A stretch of DNA of 64,000 nt from contig CP051246.1 in NCBI GenBank assembly GCA_017795085.1, positions 2,606,514-2,670,513 of the forward strand. Reading direction: 5' to 3'. A model generated the notes under the pieces. The model worked only from the letters and a program-made list of their open reading frames with translations. It did not search any database and was not told where the DNA came from. Each line of letters opens with the position of its first letter. The stretch's first letter is position 1. The stretch comes from Salegentibacter sp. (GTDB lineage Bacteria; Bacteroidota; Bacteroidia; Flavobacteriales; Flavobacteriaceae). This document shows, one piece after another, positions 25,445 through 34,970 of this stretch. Made by a program: the position numbers and the translations under genes.

Positions 25445-28411
25445 TTAAAACGGATCCACCAACCTCGGATCACTAACCATAGCTTCCCGGGTTATTTCTT
25501 TTATGGCAATGGAGATATAATCATACCCATTGTTCACTATCCCGCGACAACGGTAAATCCCCTTGCTTCTAAGGGGATATCGCTCAGCTTCCCTGGGAAA
25601 TTGAACGGTATCGAACACATCCCCTTCCCTGTCGTAAAAAGTCCCGAAATACATATACTTCCCATTAGCGGTGCCGGTTTTTTTAGCGGTGATCAGATCT
25701 CCGTAAATTAGGATCTCTTTTCCTACATAGTGTTTTAAATCCCTGGCCAAAATAGACGCTCCCGGCGGGTTTTTCAGAAAGGTAAACTGGCTTATAAGGG
25801 GGAATCCCAAAAGTTCCATCTGATCAAAAGCTTCAATAAGGATATCAAAGGTGAATTCCGGTAATTCAAAATCTTTATGTGGCGGGTTAAAAAGTCGCTG
25901 CTGATTGGTATTGGGTCTGGAGGCATTTAATTTAAAATAAGCCTTCCATTGCAAATGATGTTTGTCCAGGCCGGTAAACCGAAAGGCATTTATTTTCAAA
26001 AGAATACTCAGCTGCTCCATGGAGATTGCCACCCGGTCTATAAAATCGTCAAATGATTTAAAATCCCCATAAAACTGCCGGTCCTCCAGGATATGCCGGA
26101 TGGTTTTTGTTTCCAGTTCCCTGATATAGCCCAGGCCCAGGTAAATATCCTTTCCATAGATCGTGGTCGGGTGATCGCTTTTATTGATACAGGGCGGGTG
26201 CAGCCTGCCCCCACAGCGTTGTATCTCCTGGATATAGGTAGCTACATTGTAAAACCCGCCGCCATTGTTTAGCACTGCCACCATAAATTCCAATGGGAAA
26301 TAGCGTTTTAAATACAGGCTCTGGTAACTCTCCACGGCATAGGAGGCAGAATGGCCTTTCGGAAAGGCATAACCGGCAAAGGAGGAAATCTGCTCCCATA
26401 CCTCATTGATTAACTTCTCAGAATAGCCTTTTTCCCTACAGTTATTCCTGAACTTTTCCTCGATACGTTCCATCTGCCCTTTGGAGGTTTTCTTCCCGCT
26501 CATCCCCCGTCTTAACACATCGGCATCTTCAAAGCTAAGGCCGGCAAACTTGTGGGCAACCTTCATCACATCTTCCTGGTAGACCATCACTCCATAGGTA
26601 TCTGCCATAATCTCCAACATCACCGGGTGGGCTTTTTTTATCCGCTCCGAATCCCGGTGGCGCTTGATATATTCTTCTTTCATTCCCCCGCTGGAGATTC
26701 CAGGACGGATAATGGAACTGGCCGCCACCAGGTTCAGGTAGTTATCGGTTTGCAGTTTGGTAAGCAGTCCGCGCATCGCCGGGGATTCAATATAGAAGAC
26801 CCCCATACAATCCCCCACTTTAAGCAAATTATTGATCTCGGGATCATTTTTAAAGGCATTCAAATTCCCCATATCTTCAATGAGGGCGCCCGGCTGGTTT
26901 TCTTTGATCAGGGCTATGGCATCGGTGATTTTGGAGAGCCCGCGCTGGGCCAGGATATCAAACTTATGGATGCCCACCTCCTCCGCAATATTCATATCGA
27001 TCTGGATGGTTTCAAAACCTTTTGGGGGTAAAAAAGTAGCCGCGTAATTATAGACCGAATCATTGAGGATCAATATGCCCCCGGAATGCACGCTTAGATA
27101 ATTGGGAAAGCCTTCGATTAAGCGGCTGTAGCGTAAGACCAGCTTTTCCAGCTGATCTAAATCGTCTGGATTAAAAAACCCGGCTGAAAGCTTATCGATA
27201 TTCTCCTTGGGCAGGCCAAACACCTTTCCGAGTTCCCTGGCCACCGCGCGACGCTTAAAGGTTACATAAGTACCCATAAGCGCCGTATACCGGTATGTCT
27301 TGAAAATATGATCAGTGACTTCATTCCGGTCTTTCCAGGAGAAGTCAATATCAAAATCCGGCGGGGAACTTCTATTCTCGTTGATAAAACGCTCGAAATA
27401 TAAATCCAGTTCAATGGGGTCTACATTGGTAATCCCGATAATGTAGGCCACAATGGAATTGGCACCACTCCCCCGCCCTATAAAGGGAAAATTCCTGGAA
27501 CGCGCATATTCCACTATATCATAGTTGATAAGGAAATAGGAGACAAAGCCCAGTTTGATGATGGCCGTTAGTTCCCTTTCCACCCGCTCTTTCACGTATG
27601 GACCCGCCTTGGGATAACGTTTGGGCAGCTTCTCCCGGCAAAGCCTTTTTAAACGCTGCTCATCAGCCTCCAGATTTTCCTCCACCACTTTTAAATTTCG
27701 GTTCTGGCCTTTTCCAAAATCAAAGCTTACCCGGCATTGGCCTACGATTTTTTGAGTGTTATCGAGAATATATGGATAATCCTCAAAAGTCCTTTTAATC
27801 GTTTCCGGGGGCACGAGTTGTTGGCTAAAGCTTCCCTGTTCCGCTTGCGGTAGCTTACTAAGCAGGGTGTTGTTATCAATAGCCCGCAGCAGCCGGTGTG
27901 CATTATAATCCCGTTTATTTCTGAAAGTCAGCGTTTGTAAAAGGAACAACTGCTCTTTATACTCCAGGTAGCTGGAAAATTTAAGTTTGCGCAGGCTCTC
28001 TGTAGATACCCCGATAAACTCATTGCCGCTAAATTCCATTTTCTTCCGGGCGACTACCTGCTCCAATGGATAAATCACAAAACAATCGGGTAGGTCCGGG
28101 GCAGTTGCTTCAAACTTTCTTTTTTGATGCAGGTGATTGGATAAATGTTCATTGAGTTGGCGGAAGCCTTCATTGTTTTTGGCGAGTCCCACGTATTGCT
28201 GCTCGGCCCCGTTTCTAAAATCAATACCTATTAAAGGTTGTATGCGATAATCCGGAGCTATTTTTAAAAAACTCAAACAGGCCGAGGTGTTATTGATATC
28301 GGTCACGGCCAGGTGTTTTACGCCATTGCTTTTGGCCAATTCGCAAAGCTCAGGAACGGAAATCGTTCCGTAGCGCAGAGAATACCAGGTATGGGCATTT
28401 AAGTAATACAT
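25445..28411 (-). CDS. dnaE2: Error-prone DNA polymerase III alpha subunit (DnaE2/ImuC type)
   Basis: A 988-residue C-family replicative-type polymerase. The polymerase palm has the catalytic PDFDIDFSW motif near residue 360, preceded by IGRGSGANSIVAYI. Later motifs are HSGGILI, MRGLLTKLQTDNYLNLV and RRGMSGKKTSKGQMERIEE with FAGYAFPKGHSASYA; an OB-fold region ends the protein. The N-terminal PHP domain is degenerate: the first metal His is Asn (LNAHTWYSL) and the usual TDHG is TDIN, so PHP exonuclease activity is unlikely. It is five bases downstream of a Y-family polymerase, the typical layout of translesion mutagenesis cassettes. This is not the essential replicase. Confidence 0.92.
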   Translation of the reverse strand: MYYLNAHTWYSLRYGTISVPELCELAKSNGVKHLAVTDINNTSACLSFLKIAPDYRIQPLIGIDFRNGAEQQYVGLAKNNEGFRQLNEHLSNHLHQKRKFEATAPDLPDCFVIYPLEQVVARKKMEFSGNEFIGVSTESLRKLKFSSYLEYKEQLFLLQTLTFRNKRDYNAHRLLRAIDNNTLLSKLPQAEQGSFSQQLVPPETIKRTFEDYPYILDNTQKIVGQCRVSFDFGKGQNRNLKVVEENLEADEQRLKRLCREKLPKRYPKAGPYVKERVERELTAIIKLGFVSYFLINYDIVEYARSRNFPFIGRGSGANSIVAYIIGITNVDPIELDLYFERFINENRSSPPDFDIDFSWKDRNEVTDHIFKTYRYTALMGTYVTFKRRAVARELGKVFGLPKENIDKLSAGFFNPDDLDQLEKLVLRYSRLIEGFPNYLSVHSGGILILNDSVYNYAATFLPPKGFETIQIDMNIAEEVGIHKFDILAQRGLSKITDAIALIKENQPGALIEDMGNLNAFKNDPEINNLLKVGDCMGVFYIESPAMRGLLTKLQTDNYLNLVAASSIIRPGISSGGMKEEYIKRHRDSERIKKAHPVMLEIMADTYGVMVYQEDVMKVAHKFAGLSFEDADVLRRGMSGKKTSKGQMERIEEKFRNNCREKGYSEKLINEVWEQISSFAGYAFPKGHSASYAVESYQSLYLKRYFPLEFMVAVLNNGGGFYNVATYIQEIQRCGGRLHPPCINKSDHPTTIYGKDIYLGLGYIRELETKTIRHILEDRQFYGDFKSFDDFIDRVAISMEQLSILLKINAFRFTGLDKHHLQWKAYFKLNASRPNTNQQRLFNPPHKDFELPEFTFDILIEAFDQMELLGFPLISQFTFLKNPPGASILARDLKHYVGKEILIYGDLITAKKTGTANGKYMYFGTFYDREGDVFDTVQFPREAERYPLRSKGIYRCRGIVNNGYDYISIAIKEITREAMVSDPRLVDPF

Positions 28412-28416
28412 GGGCC

Positions 28417-29634
28417 TTATTGTTTTCGATGGGCCAGTACCACGGGCGGTTCCCCATTGAAGGGATTGCCCATCCTTCCAATGGTCTTGGTGCCCAGGCT
28501 TACCGCGCGCATCACACTATGCTCGCCAAAGCGGTTTCGTATGTTATCGATGGAATTATAGAGATCAAGCATTTCCTGGGAATCATCAAACAAATTAATT
28601 TGATAATGGCCGCCTACCAGGCCGCTAAATTTCACCCCGATAAGGCGAATGAGCAAACGGCGGGAATACAACTGTTTAAAGAGGGCTTCCACCTTGGGGA
28701 TCAAAATATGGTCGGCACTGGTATAGGCAATTCGTGCCTGTTTGGAGCAGGTTTGAAAATCGGAATACCTGATTTTTACACTTACCACACTGGTGAGTTT
28801 ATGGCCTTGGCGCAGTTGATAGGCCAGGCTCTCGGTCATCGCCACCAGCGTGGCGTGGAGCCGTACCATATCGATAGTGTCCCGTCCGAAGGTACGCTCT
28901 GTGGAGATGGATTTACGTTCGTGATAAGGAACAAGGGGCGGATCGTCCAATCCATTTGCCCGTTTCCATATCGTTCTTCCGGTTTTTCCCAACGCGCTTT
29001 CCAACATCTCCACCGGCATTTCCTGGAGGGTTCTAATCTGCCTTACGCCCAATTCCATAAGTCGCCGGTACGTCTTATTCCCAACCATCGGTATTTTATT
29101 GACAGTAAGGGGTGCCAAAAAAGGTTTTTCGTTGCCCCGGGCTATAATGATCTCCGCATTGGGCTTGGCCTCTCCCGTAGCAATTTTGGAGACTACTTTA
29201 TTTTGAGAAAGTCCAAAGGAAATTGGCAGGCCGCTTTCCTTAATAATGGATTGGCGAAGCTCCTGCGCAAATTTATTGATCCCGAAGAAGCGGTCCATTC
29301 CGCTCAGGTCGGCATAGAACTCATCAACACTGGCCTTTTCAAAACTCGGTACCCGGCTTTTGATAATTTCAGTAACGATATTGGAATGCTTGGTATAGGT
29401 TCCTGCATTGCCTTTTATCACCGTTGCTTCAGGACATAACCTGCGCGCTACCTTCATCGACATTCCCGAATGCACCCCGAATTTTCGGGTCTCGTAACTA
29501 CAGGCGGCCACTACCCCCCGATCGCCCTTCCCCCCCACGATAAGTGGCCTGCCTTGCAGCTCGCTATTAAGCAAACGCTCCACCGATACGAAAAAGGTAT
29601 CCAAATCAAGGTGTATGATCGACTTAGCTTTCAT
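28417..29634 (-). CDS. dinB: Y-family DNA polymerase (DinB/Pol IV-like)
   Basis: This 405-residue translesion polymerase has the palm motif HLDLDTFFVSVE at the N-terminus and KASVDEFYADLSG near residue 100, where SxDExxxD carries the catalytic carboxylates. Next come FGLSQNKVVSKIAT, a helix-hairpin-helix region (KIPMVGNKTYRRLMELGV) and the little-finger domain. QINLF near residue 345 resembles a beta-clamp-binding pentapeptide. It is the first gene of a two-gene operon with dnaE2. The upstream palindromes and -7 box suggest repression and damage induction. Confidence 0.93.
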   Translation of the reverse strand: MKAKSIIHLDLDTFFVSVERLLNSELQGRPLIVGGKGDRGVVAACSYETRKFGVHSGMSMKVARRLCPEATVIKGNAGTYTKHSNIVTEIIKSRVPSFEKASVDEFYADLSGMDRFFGINKFAQELRQSIIKESGLPISFGLSQNKVVSKIATGEAKPNAEIIIARGNEKPFLAPLTVNKIPMVGNKTYRRLMELGVRQIRTLQEMPVEMLESALGKTGRTIWKRANGLDDPPLVPYHERKSISTERTFGRDTIDMVRLHATLVAMTESLAYQLRQGHKLTSVVSVKIRYSDFQTCSKQARIAYTSADHILIPKVEALFKQLYSRRLLIRLIGVKFSGLVGGHYQINLFDDSQEMLDLYNSIDNIRNRFGEHSVMRAVSLGTKTIGRMGNPFNGEPPVVLAHRKQ

Positions 29635-29639
29635 TTATT

Positions 29640-29669
29640 GGATTATATCCTTTTTAATGGATTTTATCC
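29640..29669 (-). promoter_or_regulatory. Candidate operator: two GGAT-N3-ATCC palindromes before dinB
   Basis: GGATTATATCC (29640-29650) and GGATTTTATCC (29659-29669) are two 11-base palindromes with centres 19 bases apart, nearly two helical turns. They start five bases before the dinB ATG, cover its ribosome-binding region, and abut the -7 box TACTTTTG (29676-29669, minus strand). This is the layout expected of a repressor-operator pair. The repressor is not identified; no LexA-like gene is adjacent. Confidence 0.55.
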
Positions 29670-29676
29670 AAAAGTA
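29669..29676 (-). promoter_or_regulatory. -7 box (TACTTTTG) of the dinB-dnaE2 operon
   Basis: On the minus strand TACTTTTG fits TAnnTTTG and lies 35 bases upstream of the ATG. The transcription start would fall inside the paired palindromes. Confidence 0.5.
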
Positions 29677-29775
29677 TAAAATTAGATCATACCGCCCCGC
29701 TACAACTTCGTTAATTTTTAAGTTCCCTTATAATTGACTTTTAAACTGTCTTATTTTTAGGGAAGCTTACAGTAG

Positions 29776-29783
29776 CAAAGGTA
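29776..29783 (-). promoter_or_regulatory. Second possible -7 box (TACCTTTG) upstream of dinB
   Basis: GATACCTTTGCTACT on the minus strand is a very good TAnnTTTG match about 140 bases upstream of dinB. It would give a long leader across the operator, or a separate short RNA. The gap 29635-29855 has no other gene. Confidence 0.35.
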
Positions 29784-29855
29784 TCCCGCGCGGAATGAGA
29801 GGTTATATGTTTTCTCACTTTTGAAGCCTTCATTACTTTATAAGCTTACACATGC

Positions 29856-31157
29856 TTAAGTTTTTGAAAACAAATCCACTTTCAGACTATTATTATAATT
29901 TTGATATTTTTTCAAAGCTTCAATTAAATAATAGTCTCCATAGGTAAGTGGCACATCTACTTCAGTATTACCAGGCATATTACCAATGCCATGTTTAAGA
30001 ATGAAACCGGCTAACTCAGTTTCGTTGGCCAGGTATTCATTACTTATTAGGGTATTTAGAATTTTTTCGGCTGTTTTAAAATAATGTTGATTTTGAGTAA
30101 GCCAAGAAAGCTCGATCAAAGCAGAAGCCATAATGGCAGCGGAAGAACTATCACGAAGAGCATCTGGAATATTCCCTGCATTAAAATCCCAATAAGGGAT
30201 TTTATCATCAGGCAAGTTTGGGTTATTTATAATGAAATCTGCAATCGCTTTTGCCTGTTCTAAGAATTTTTTCTGGTTAGTCTCCCTGTATATCATAGTG
30301 AATCCATATAAACCCCAGGCCTGTCCCCGTGCCCAAGAAGATTCATCAGCATATCCCTGTACAGTGATTTTCGTTTTCACTTTTCCGGTAGCCTCTTTAT
30401 AAATTACTTCATGATAGGTACTATAATCTTTTCTGAAATGATTTTCTATGGTCGTTTTAGCATGATTTACCGCAATTTTATAATAGGTACTGTCCCCACT
30501 ATATTTGGTCGCCCATAATAATAATTCGAGGTTCATCATGTTATCGATAATTACTGCAAAATCATCATCTCCCGCTTTGTTCCATGGTGCGCTATTCCAT
30601 GAGCGGATGGCTTTTACCGTATCATTATATCGTGTAGAAAGAGATTTAGCACTTTGCATTAAAATATCCTGATATTCAGACTTGGGTTCAATTCTGTTAG
30701 CCTTACCAAAACTGGAGTACATTATAAAACCCAGATCATGGGTAGAAGTATTAAATGCCTCTTTTTTAAGGTGTCCGAGCATATTTTCTGCCAGTTTTCT
30801 AAGTGTATCTTTACCAGTACTCTCGTAAAGATTCAATAAGGTAGCAGGATAGAATCCGCTAATCCATGCATTGGAGACCGTCGTTTCAAATTTATTCTCT
30901 TTAAGATAGAATGTTTTGGGAAACTCTCCTTCTTCCAATTTTGAAGATAAATACAAATAATTATTAGAAGCAACTTCAAACACCGAATCTATCTTTTCCC
31001 GGGAAATTGCATTTTCGCTAGGAGTATTAGAATCTTGTTTATACCTATCTTTTTTTTGCAGGTTTCCACAGGAAACAAACAGTCCACTAAGAAGAATGAA
31101 CAGAAAATTCGAAAATTTAAAATTCGTTGAGATACATCGTTTCATAGTTAATTTCAT
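29856..31157 (-). CDS. Glycoside hydrolase family 88 unsaturated uronyl hydrolase, lipoprotein
   Basis: This 433-residue (alpha/alpha)6-barrel enzyme of GH88 hydrates the 4,5-unsaturated uronic acid left at oligosaccharide ends by polysaccharide lyases. It has a lipoprotein signal with lipobox LFVSC (Cys 30). The segments THDLGFIMYSSFG (Asp 141) and FAVIIDNMMNLELLLW (Asp 205) fit the two catalytic Asp positions, and WARGQAWGLYGF near residue 275 is the family hallmark. The ATG overlaps the stop of the upstream BNR gene by four bases (ATGA), which indicates translational coupling. As the last gene of the locus it points to a uronate-containing substrate such as ulvan, a glycosaminoglycan or an alginate-like polymer. 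Confidence 0.93.
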   Translation of the reverse strand: MKLTMKRCISTNFKFSNFLFILLSGLFVSCGNLQKKDRYKQDSNTPSENAISREKIDSVFEVASNNYLYLSSKLEEGEFPKTFYLKENKFETTVSNAWISGFYPATLLNLYESTGKDTLRKLAENMLGHLKKEAFNTSTHDLGFIMYSSFGKANRIEPKSEYQDILMQSAKSLSTRYNDTVKAIRSWNSAPWNKAGDDDFAVIIDNMMNLELLLWATKYSGDSTYYKIAVNHAKTTIENHFRKDYSTYHEVIYKEATGKVKTKITVQGYADESSWARGQAWGLYGFTMIYRETNQKKFLEQAKAIADFIINNPNLPDDKIPYWDFNAGNIPDALRDSSSAAIMASALIELSWLTQNQHYFKTAEKILNTLISNEYLANETELAGFILKHGIGNMPGNTEVDVPLTYGDYYLIEALKKYQNYNNSLKVDLFSKT

Positions 31158-32461
31158 TGTTTTGGTAAATTCGAAATCTCTATGACTTTAACAAATGTGG
31201 GTACCACCTCTGCCAGTCCCTCTCGATCTACCTGGGTTACTTTCTGGGCAAAAACATGAAGATTTTGCTCCTCATTCCATAGTTGCAAATCATAGTTGGG
31301 CTCCCAGTCTCCCACATCATAATCAGTTAAATCAATAACTTGCCAGGGATTTTTCTTCTTCAGGTTACGAAAGGCCAGGGAAACCTTATTCCCGCGCTCT
31401 ATATCTTTAAAAAGCAAATAAACATTTGAAGCACCTTCATCAGTCTCTGCTATAGCAATATCTGGCCGGGAAATAGGGATGCTTTTAGTACCAACCCCTC
31501 CAAGTTGAAAAGAAGATTTTCTAAAATTGGTGTTCTCATGTTTCCATTTCCCATTTTTCAAATAAATAATCTGATAATCAGTTCTATTATTTTCAGTCCA
31601 GTAGGTAGCTATAAAGGGGTTTCCATTCTTATCGGCCGTCATGGAAGTTTGGTTAATCAATCCACTTTTTTGAGGAACCTTCCAGGCATACTCTGCAGTG
31701 GCCTGAGTTATTGGAAGTTTATATTTTTGGCCAGTTGATTTTTCCCAACTTATGCCACCATCCTTAGATCTGGCATAGCAGATATCATGATTTGTAGCAA
31801 CATCTGAGCTCTCCCGCCAAACCCAAGATAAATGTATGGTACCTGTGTTATCTACGCACGCCTGCCAGTATGCATTCCGCTCCCCTTCTCCATCGATTAA
31901 GTTTTTATGCACATCCTGCCATTGCTGAGTTCTTATATCAAATAATTTTGAAACCAGTTTCCCATTCCCCGATTCACCGGATCGGTAGAGAAATAGAAGA
32001 TTGCCATTTTTCAAATTATAGAATTGGGGATAAGTGATTTTGTTTTCATCTAAACCGGTCATACTTTTCTGTAGAACCAGATCAGTATCTAGAATAGTTT
32101 CACTTAGTGCATAATTCAACGGATTATTATGATGATCCCAACTTACATGAAGTTTTTTATTACCATCTATAGCCAGACTTATCGCATTATGAGCATCCTT
32201 AGCATTCCCCTGATATGCGGTTTTTGAAATGTTCCAATGCTTACTACCCAGTTTTCTTTTTGCAATGATCATCTTCCCCTGATTATCATAATAGGAAACA
32301 AACTGATATTTGCCAGAGGTAGTAATAGCGTTCTTTCTGAAAATTACCGTATTAACAGAATTCTTGGCCCAGGCCTTTCCTATGTCGGTTTCATTTATTC
32401 TAGTCCCGGCACAACCTACTAGTATGAATAGAAAGGGAATTAAGATTTTTATTGGTCTCAC
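31154..32461 (-). CDS. BNR_4 repeat beta-propeller lipoprotein, possible polysaccharide lyase
   Basis: A 435-residue protein with a lipoprotein signal (lipobox LVGC) and a seven-bladed-propeller-like body. Repeated D-x-x-G/N-x-x-x-W motifs include LAIDGNKKLHVSWDHHNNPLNY near residue 100, DNTGTIHLSWVWRE near 210 and DKNGNPFIATYW near 285. It fits the BNR_4 family (PF15892), some members of which are ulvan lyases of families PL24/PL25. The coupled downstream GH88 gene makes a lyase role attractive, since lyases create the GH88 substrate. Lyase activity is inference; it could instead be a sialidase-like glycan-binding or hydrolytic protein. Confidence 0.82.
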   Translation of the reverse strand: MRPIKILIPFLFILVGCAGTRINETDIGKAWAKNSVNTVIFRKNAITTSGKYQFVSYYDNQGKMIIAKRKLGSKHWNISKTAYQGNAKDAHNAISLAIDGNKKLHVSWDHHNNPLNYALSETILDTDLVLQKSMTGLDENKITYPQFYNLKNGNLLFLYRSGESGNGKLVSKLFDIRTQQWQDVHKNLIDGEGERNAYWQACVDNTGTIHLSWVWRESSDVATNHDICYARSKDGGISWEKSTGQKYKLPITQATAEYAWKVPQKSGLINQTSMTADKNGNPFIATYWTENNRTDYQIIYLKNGKWKHENTNFRKSSFQLGGVGTKSIPISRPDIAIAETDEGASNVYLLFKDIERGNKVSLAFRNLKKKNPWQVIDLTDYDVGDWEPNYDLQLWNEEQNLHVFAQKVTQVDREGLAEVVPTFVKVIEISNLPKQ

Positions 32462-32580
32462 CTGATTTAAGTTTTTGTTAACACGAACTCTCTAGATCAA
32501 TAACACATTATAAATGGCTTATTCAGTTTATTTATGAACTCAAGTAATTATGAAATTCTATTTAATTTCAGGACCTGAAA

Positions 32581-33765
32581 TCATAGATCAATAATTCTTA
32601 TTTTATCCATCAATTTTTGGTAGGCCCTGTAATTCCCTAAGTCATTAAAATGAGTTCCGTCTATTGTAGCTTCATGATCATCTCCAATTAGATCATCACT
32701 TTTTACATAATACAAATGCTCAAATTCTCCTCTGTACCTATTATAAATTTCGTTTAATGCTCTATTCTGATCTTTTATATAACCTAAAGTTCCATAAGTT
32801 CCATCATCTTTTTTGAAATGCACATAGTCTCTCACAATACTTTCGATAAAAACAATAGGAACAGTTTCATTGAGAGAACGAATGTATTCGACAAGTTCCG
32901 GTAGATTCTCTCGTATCGTTTTTGCACTTGAATTTGGCGTACAGTCTAAAAAGATTAGACTTGGATTTATACCCATAAAGTATTTTCCAACTTCTTTTTC
33001 AAATCTTCCATTTCCGCTAAAACCTAGGTTAATCACTTCTTTGTTCAGTTTCCTCTGAATAAGGCCCGAATAGGTTAATCCCGGCCTGGAGGCGGAAGCT
33101 CCTTGAGTGATACTCGTTCCATAAAAAACAATAGGTTTAGACCTATCAATGATTTTCTTATGAGGTTTTTTTATATAGGCATTTTGGTCAATACCAACCT
33201 CCACTTCAGAAACTCCGTCATATAGTGGAAAATTCAACAAATACTCCCGATCCTCTTCCAGCATTCCATTGATAATGCTTGCATGGTTATTTACAGCATT
33301 TTGAGGTTTGCCTACTCCAACAAATTGCCATTTTCCATCCCGGTAGGTATATAAATCAAACCCCTTACTACTTATAGGTGTCATATTAGACATTATTATA
33401 TTTCTGTCCAGTTTCCAGCGAATATCTATTGATGAGGTGTTGGAGGTAAAACGAATTGAAATTCCGGCTGTATTCTTTGATAAATTCCAAACAGCGGTTC
33501 TTACTTCATCTTTTGCCTCCTCAGGCAAGCGGGAATATTTTTCTGTATTGGGTAGTTTCCCTATAAAATCAAATTCAGAAACATCAAAATACTTAATAGC
33601 ATTTGAACTTGTGTCAACATGACTTTCCTTTCTTATTTCACACATGGATTTGGAAAGCCCCTTCTGTTGATTTATAGGATATAATTTACTTCCAAAAATA
33701 ATTGTTCCGAAAATGAGAAGGAATTTTAACTTATTCGAGATGATCACTTTTATACTTTTATTCAT
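32581..33765 (-). CDS. Two-domain SGNH hydrolase (carbohydrate esterase-like)
   Basis: A 394-residue exported protein (membrane/signal segment LLIFGTIIFGSKLYP). Residues about 55-200 form a beta-sandwich N-domain typical of this SGNH group. From about residue 215 comes the esterase domain with IVFYGTSITQGASASR (nucleophile Ser), NLGFSGNGRFE, FLDCTPNSS in place of the common GxND, and DGTHFNDLGNYRAY carrying the Asp/His pair. I prefer the ATG at 33765 to an in-frame TTG at 33804. Deacylation of the polysaccharide taken up by this locus is the likely job. Confidence 0.86.
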   Translation of the reverse strand: MNKSIKVIISNKLKFLLIFGTIIFGSKLYPINQQKGLSKSMCEIRKESHVDTSSNAIKYFDVSEFDFIGKLPNTEKYSRLPEEAKDEVRTAVWNLSKNTAGISIRFTSNTSSIDIRWKLDRNIIMSNMTPISSKGFDLYTYRDGKWQFVGVGKPQNAVNNHASIINGMLEEDREYLLNFPLYDGVSEVEVGIDQNAYIKKPHKKIIDRSKPIVFYGTSITQGASASRPGLTYSGLIQRKLNKEVINLGFSGNGRFEKEVGKYFMGINPSLIFLDCTPNSSAKTIRENLPELVEYIRSLNETVPIVFIESIVRDYVHFKKDDGTYGTLGYIKDQNRALNEIYNRYRGEFEHLYYVKSDDLIGDDHEATIDGTHFNDLGNYRAYQKLMDKIRIIDL

Positions 33766-34086
33766 TCTAGTGGCTTTACGACTTTTTAATAGTTCACTAA
33801 TCAATTAACCCTCTGAGTATTTTCTTCAAAGACAATGGTAAACCCTTGTCATTGCAGTTTGACAGATGCAGTATGGAGCAGTAAGGGCAACCAGGCTAAT
33901 AATATTTCCTTATTATCAAAATGACTTCTAAAAATGGAACCAGCTGCATACAATTGACTAATTCAAATACAGCCGGTATTCCATTTCATTCATTAAATTA
34001 CACTCTATTTAGCGATGGATTCAACAAGTTAAATGGAAAAATAAAAGGTTTTATCTCTTTCGCCTATTTTATATAATTAATCCCAT

Positions 34087-34878
34087 TTATTCATGATCAT
34101 CATATTTTATTTTCACGGTGGCCTCAATAGGCGTATGATCTGAAAGTTTTACGTTATAAGTAGAATCACTGACTTTTTCCCAGTTATTCTCAGGGTAACA
34201 AAAAATATAATCGATCTGATATGTTGGTTTTCTGGCAGGAACTGTTGGCTTATCAATACTTGAGATTTGTTTCCATTGAAGCATCCCATTTTTAATTTCC
34301 TCGGAATCGGGTCGGGCATTAAAATCACCCGCAACTATTACGGGATAAGGTCTTTGTAGTAAAACCTCATTTATCTTTTGCACTTGAACCTGTCTTTCTT
34401 TTGTATTCGTATAATCCAAATGGGTACAGGCAAAAGTAAAATAAGAGCCTTCTTTATACTCTATATCAGCCAGCAAAAGAGCTCGTTGTTCCTTACCGTT
34501 CTTGGTTAATGGTAAATAGACGCGCTCAACAAGTGCTAAAGGATATTTACTTAACATACCTACACCATAATAACCTTCTTTATATGGAATGGTTTTACCA
34601 TAAGCACTTAGCATACCGGTTCGAAAACCTAACTCGGTTATAAAGTCCTTCCCATTCTGTTTAGGGACCCTGTCCCTATGGGTCCGCACATCTACCTCCT
34701 GCAATGCTACTACATCCGGATCCACCCTTTTGATAAATTCAGCCAACTCCTCCAGAGATGCCAGTTCACCAAAACGTAGATTATAACTAAGTACCTTTAG
34801 TTGTTCTTGCTCATTTTGTCCCTGGCTGCTTAGATACAGAGAAAAACAGAAAAGAGTAATTAAGAGTCTCAAATTCAT
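34087..34878 (-). CDS. Secreted endonuclease/exonuclease/phosphatase family protein (paralogue 1)
   Basis: This 263-residue EEP-fold hydrolase has a signal peptide (LLITLFCFSLYLSSQGQ). Metal and catalytic motifs are present: LSYNLRFG, VVALQEVD, THLDYTN, VIVAGDFNARPDS, and SDHTPIEA near the end. EEP members cleave phosphodiesters in nucleic acids, sphingomyelin or inositol phosphates. In a polysaccharide locus its target is unclear. It lies 92 bases from a paralogue with the same motif order, which suggests a local duplication. Confidence 0.9.
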   Translation of the reverse strand: MNLRLLITLFCFSLYLSSQGQNEQEQLKVLSYNLRFGELASLEELAEFIKRVDPDVVALQEVDVRTHRDRVPKQNGKDFITELGFRTGMLSAYGKTIPYKEGYYGVGMLSKYPLALVERVYLPLTKNGKEQRALLLADIEYKEGSYFTFACTHLDYTNTKERQVQVQKINEVLLQRPYPVIVAGDFNARPDSEEIKNGMLQWKQISSIDKPTVPARKPTYQIDYIFCYPENNWEKVSDSTYNVKLSDHTPIEATVKIKYDDHE

Positions 34879-34970
34879 ATACTATAATTTTGATGTGGGA
34901 TATATGGATGAAGCTATACTAGCATTCCCTTTCAGTGATCATTCATTTTTGATGTTTAAACCCAGACGAA

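Noticed and set aside
26552..27047. Plus-strand frames opposite dnaE2
   Set aside because: They are antisense shadows of the polymerase core without start signals or family resemblance.
28420..29439. A 339-residue plus-strand frame opposite dinB
   Set aside because: It is the exact antisense of a well-conserved polymerase and shows no domain. High GC at the third position of dinB keeps the antisense frame open.
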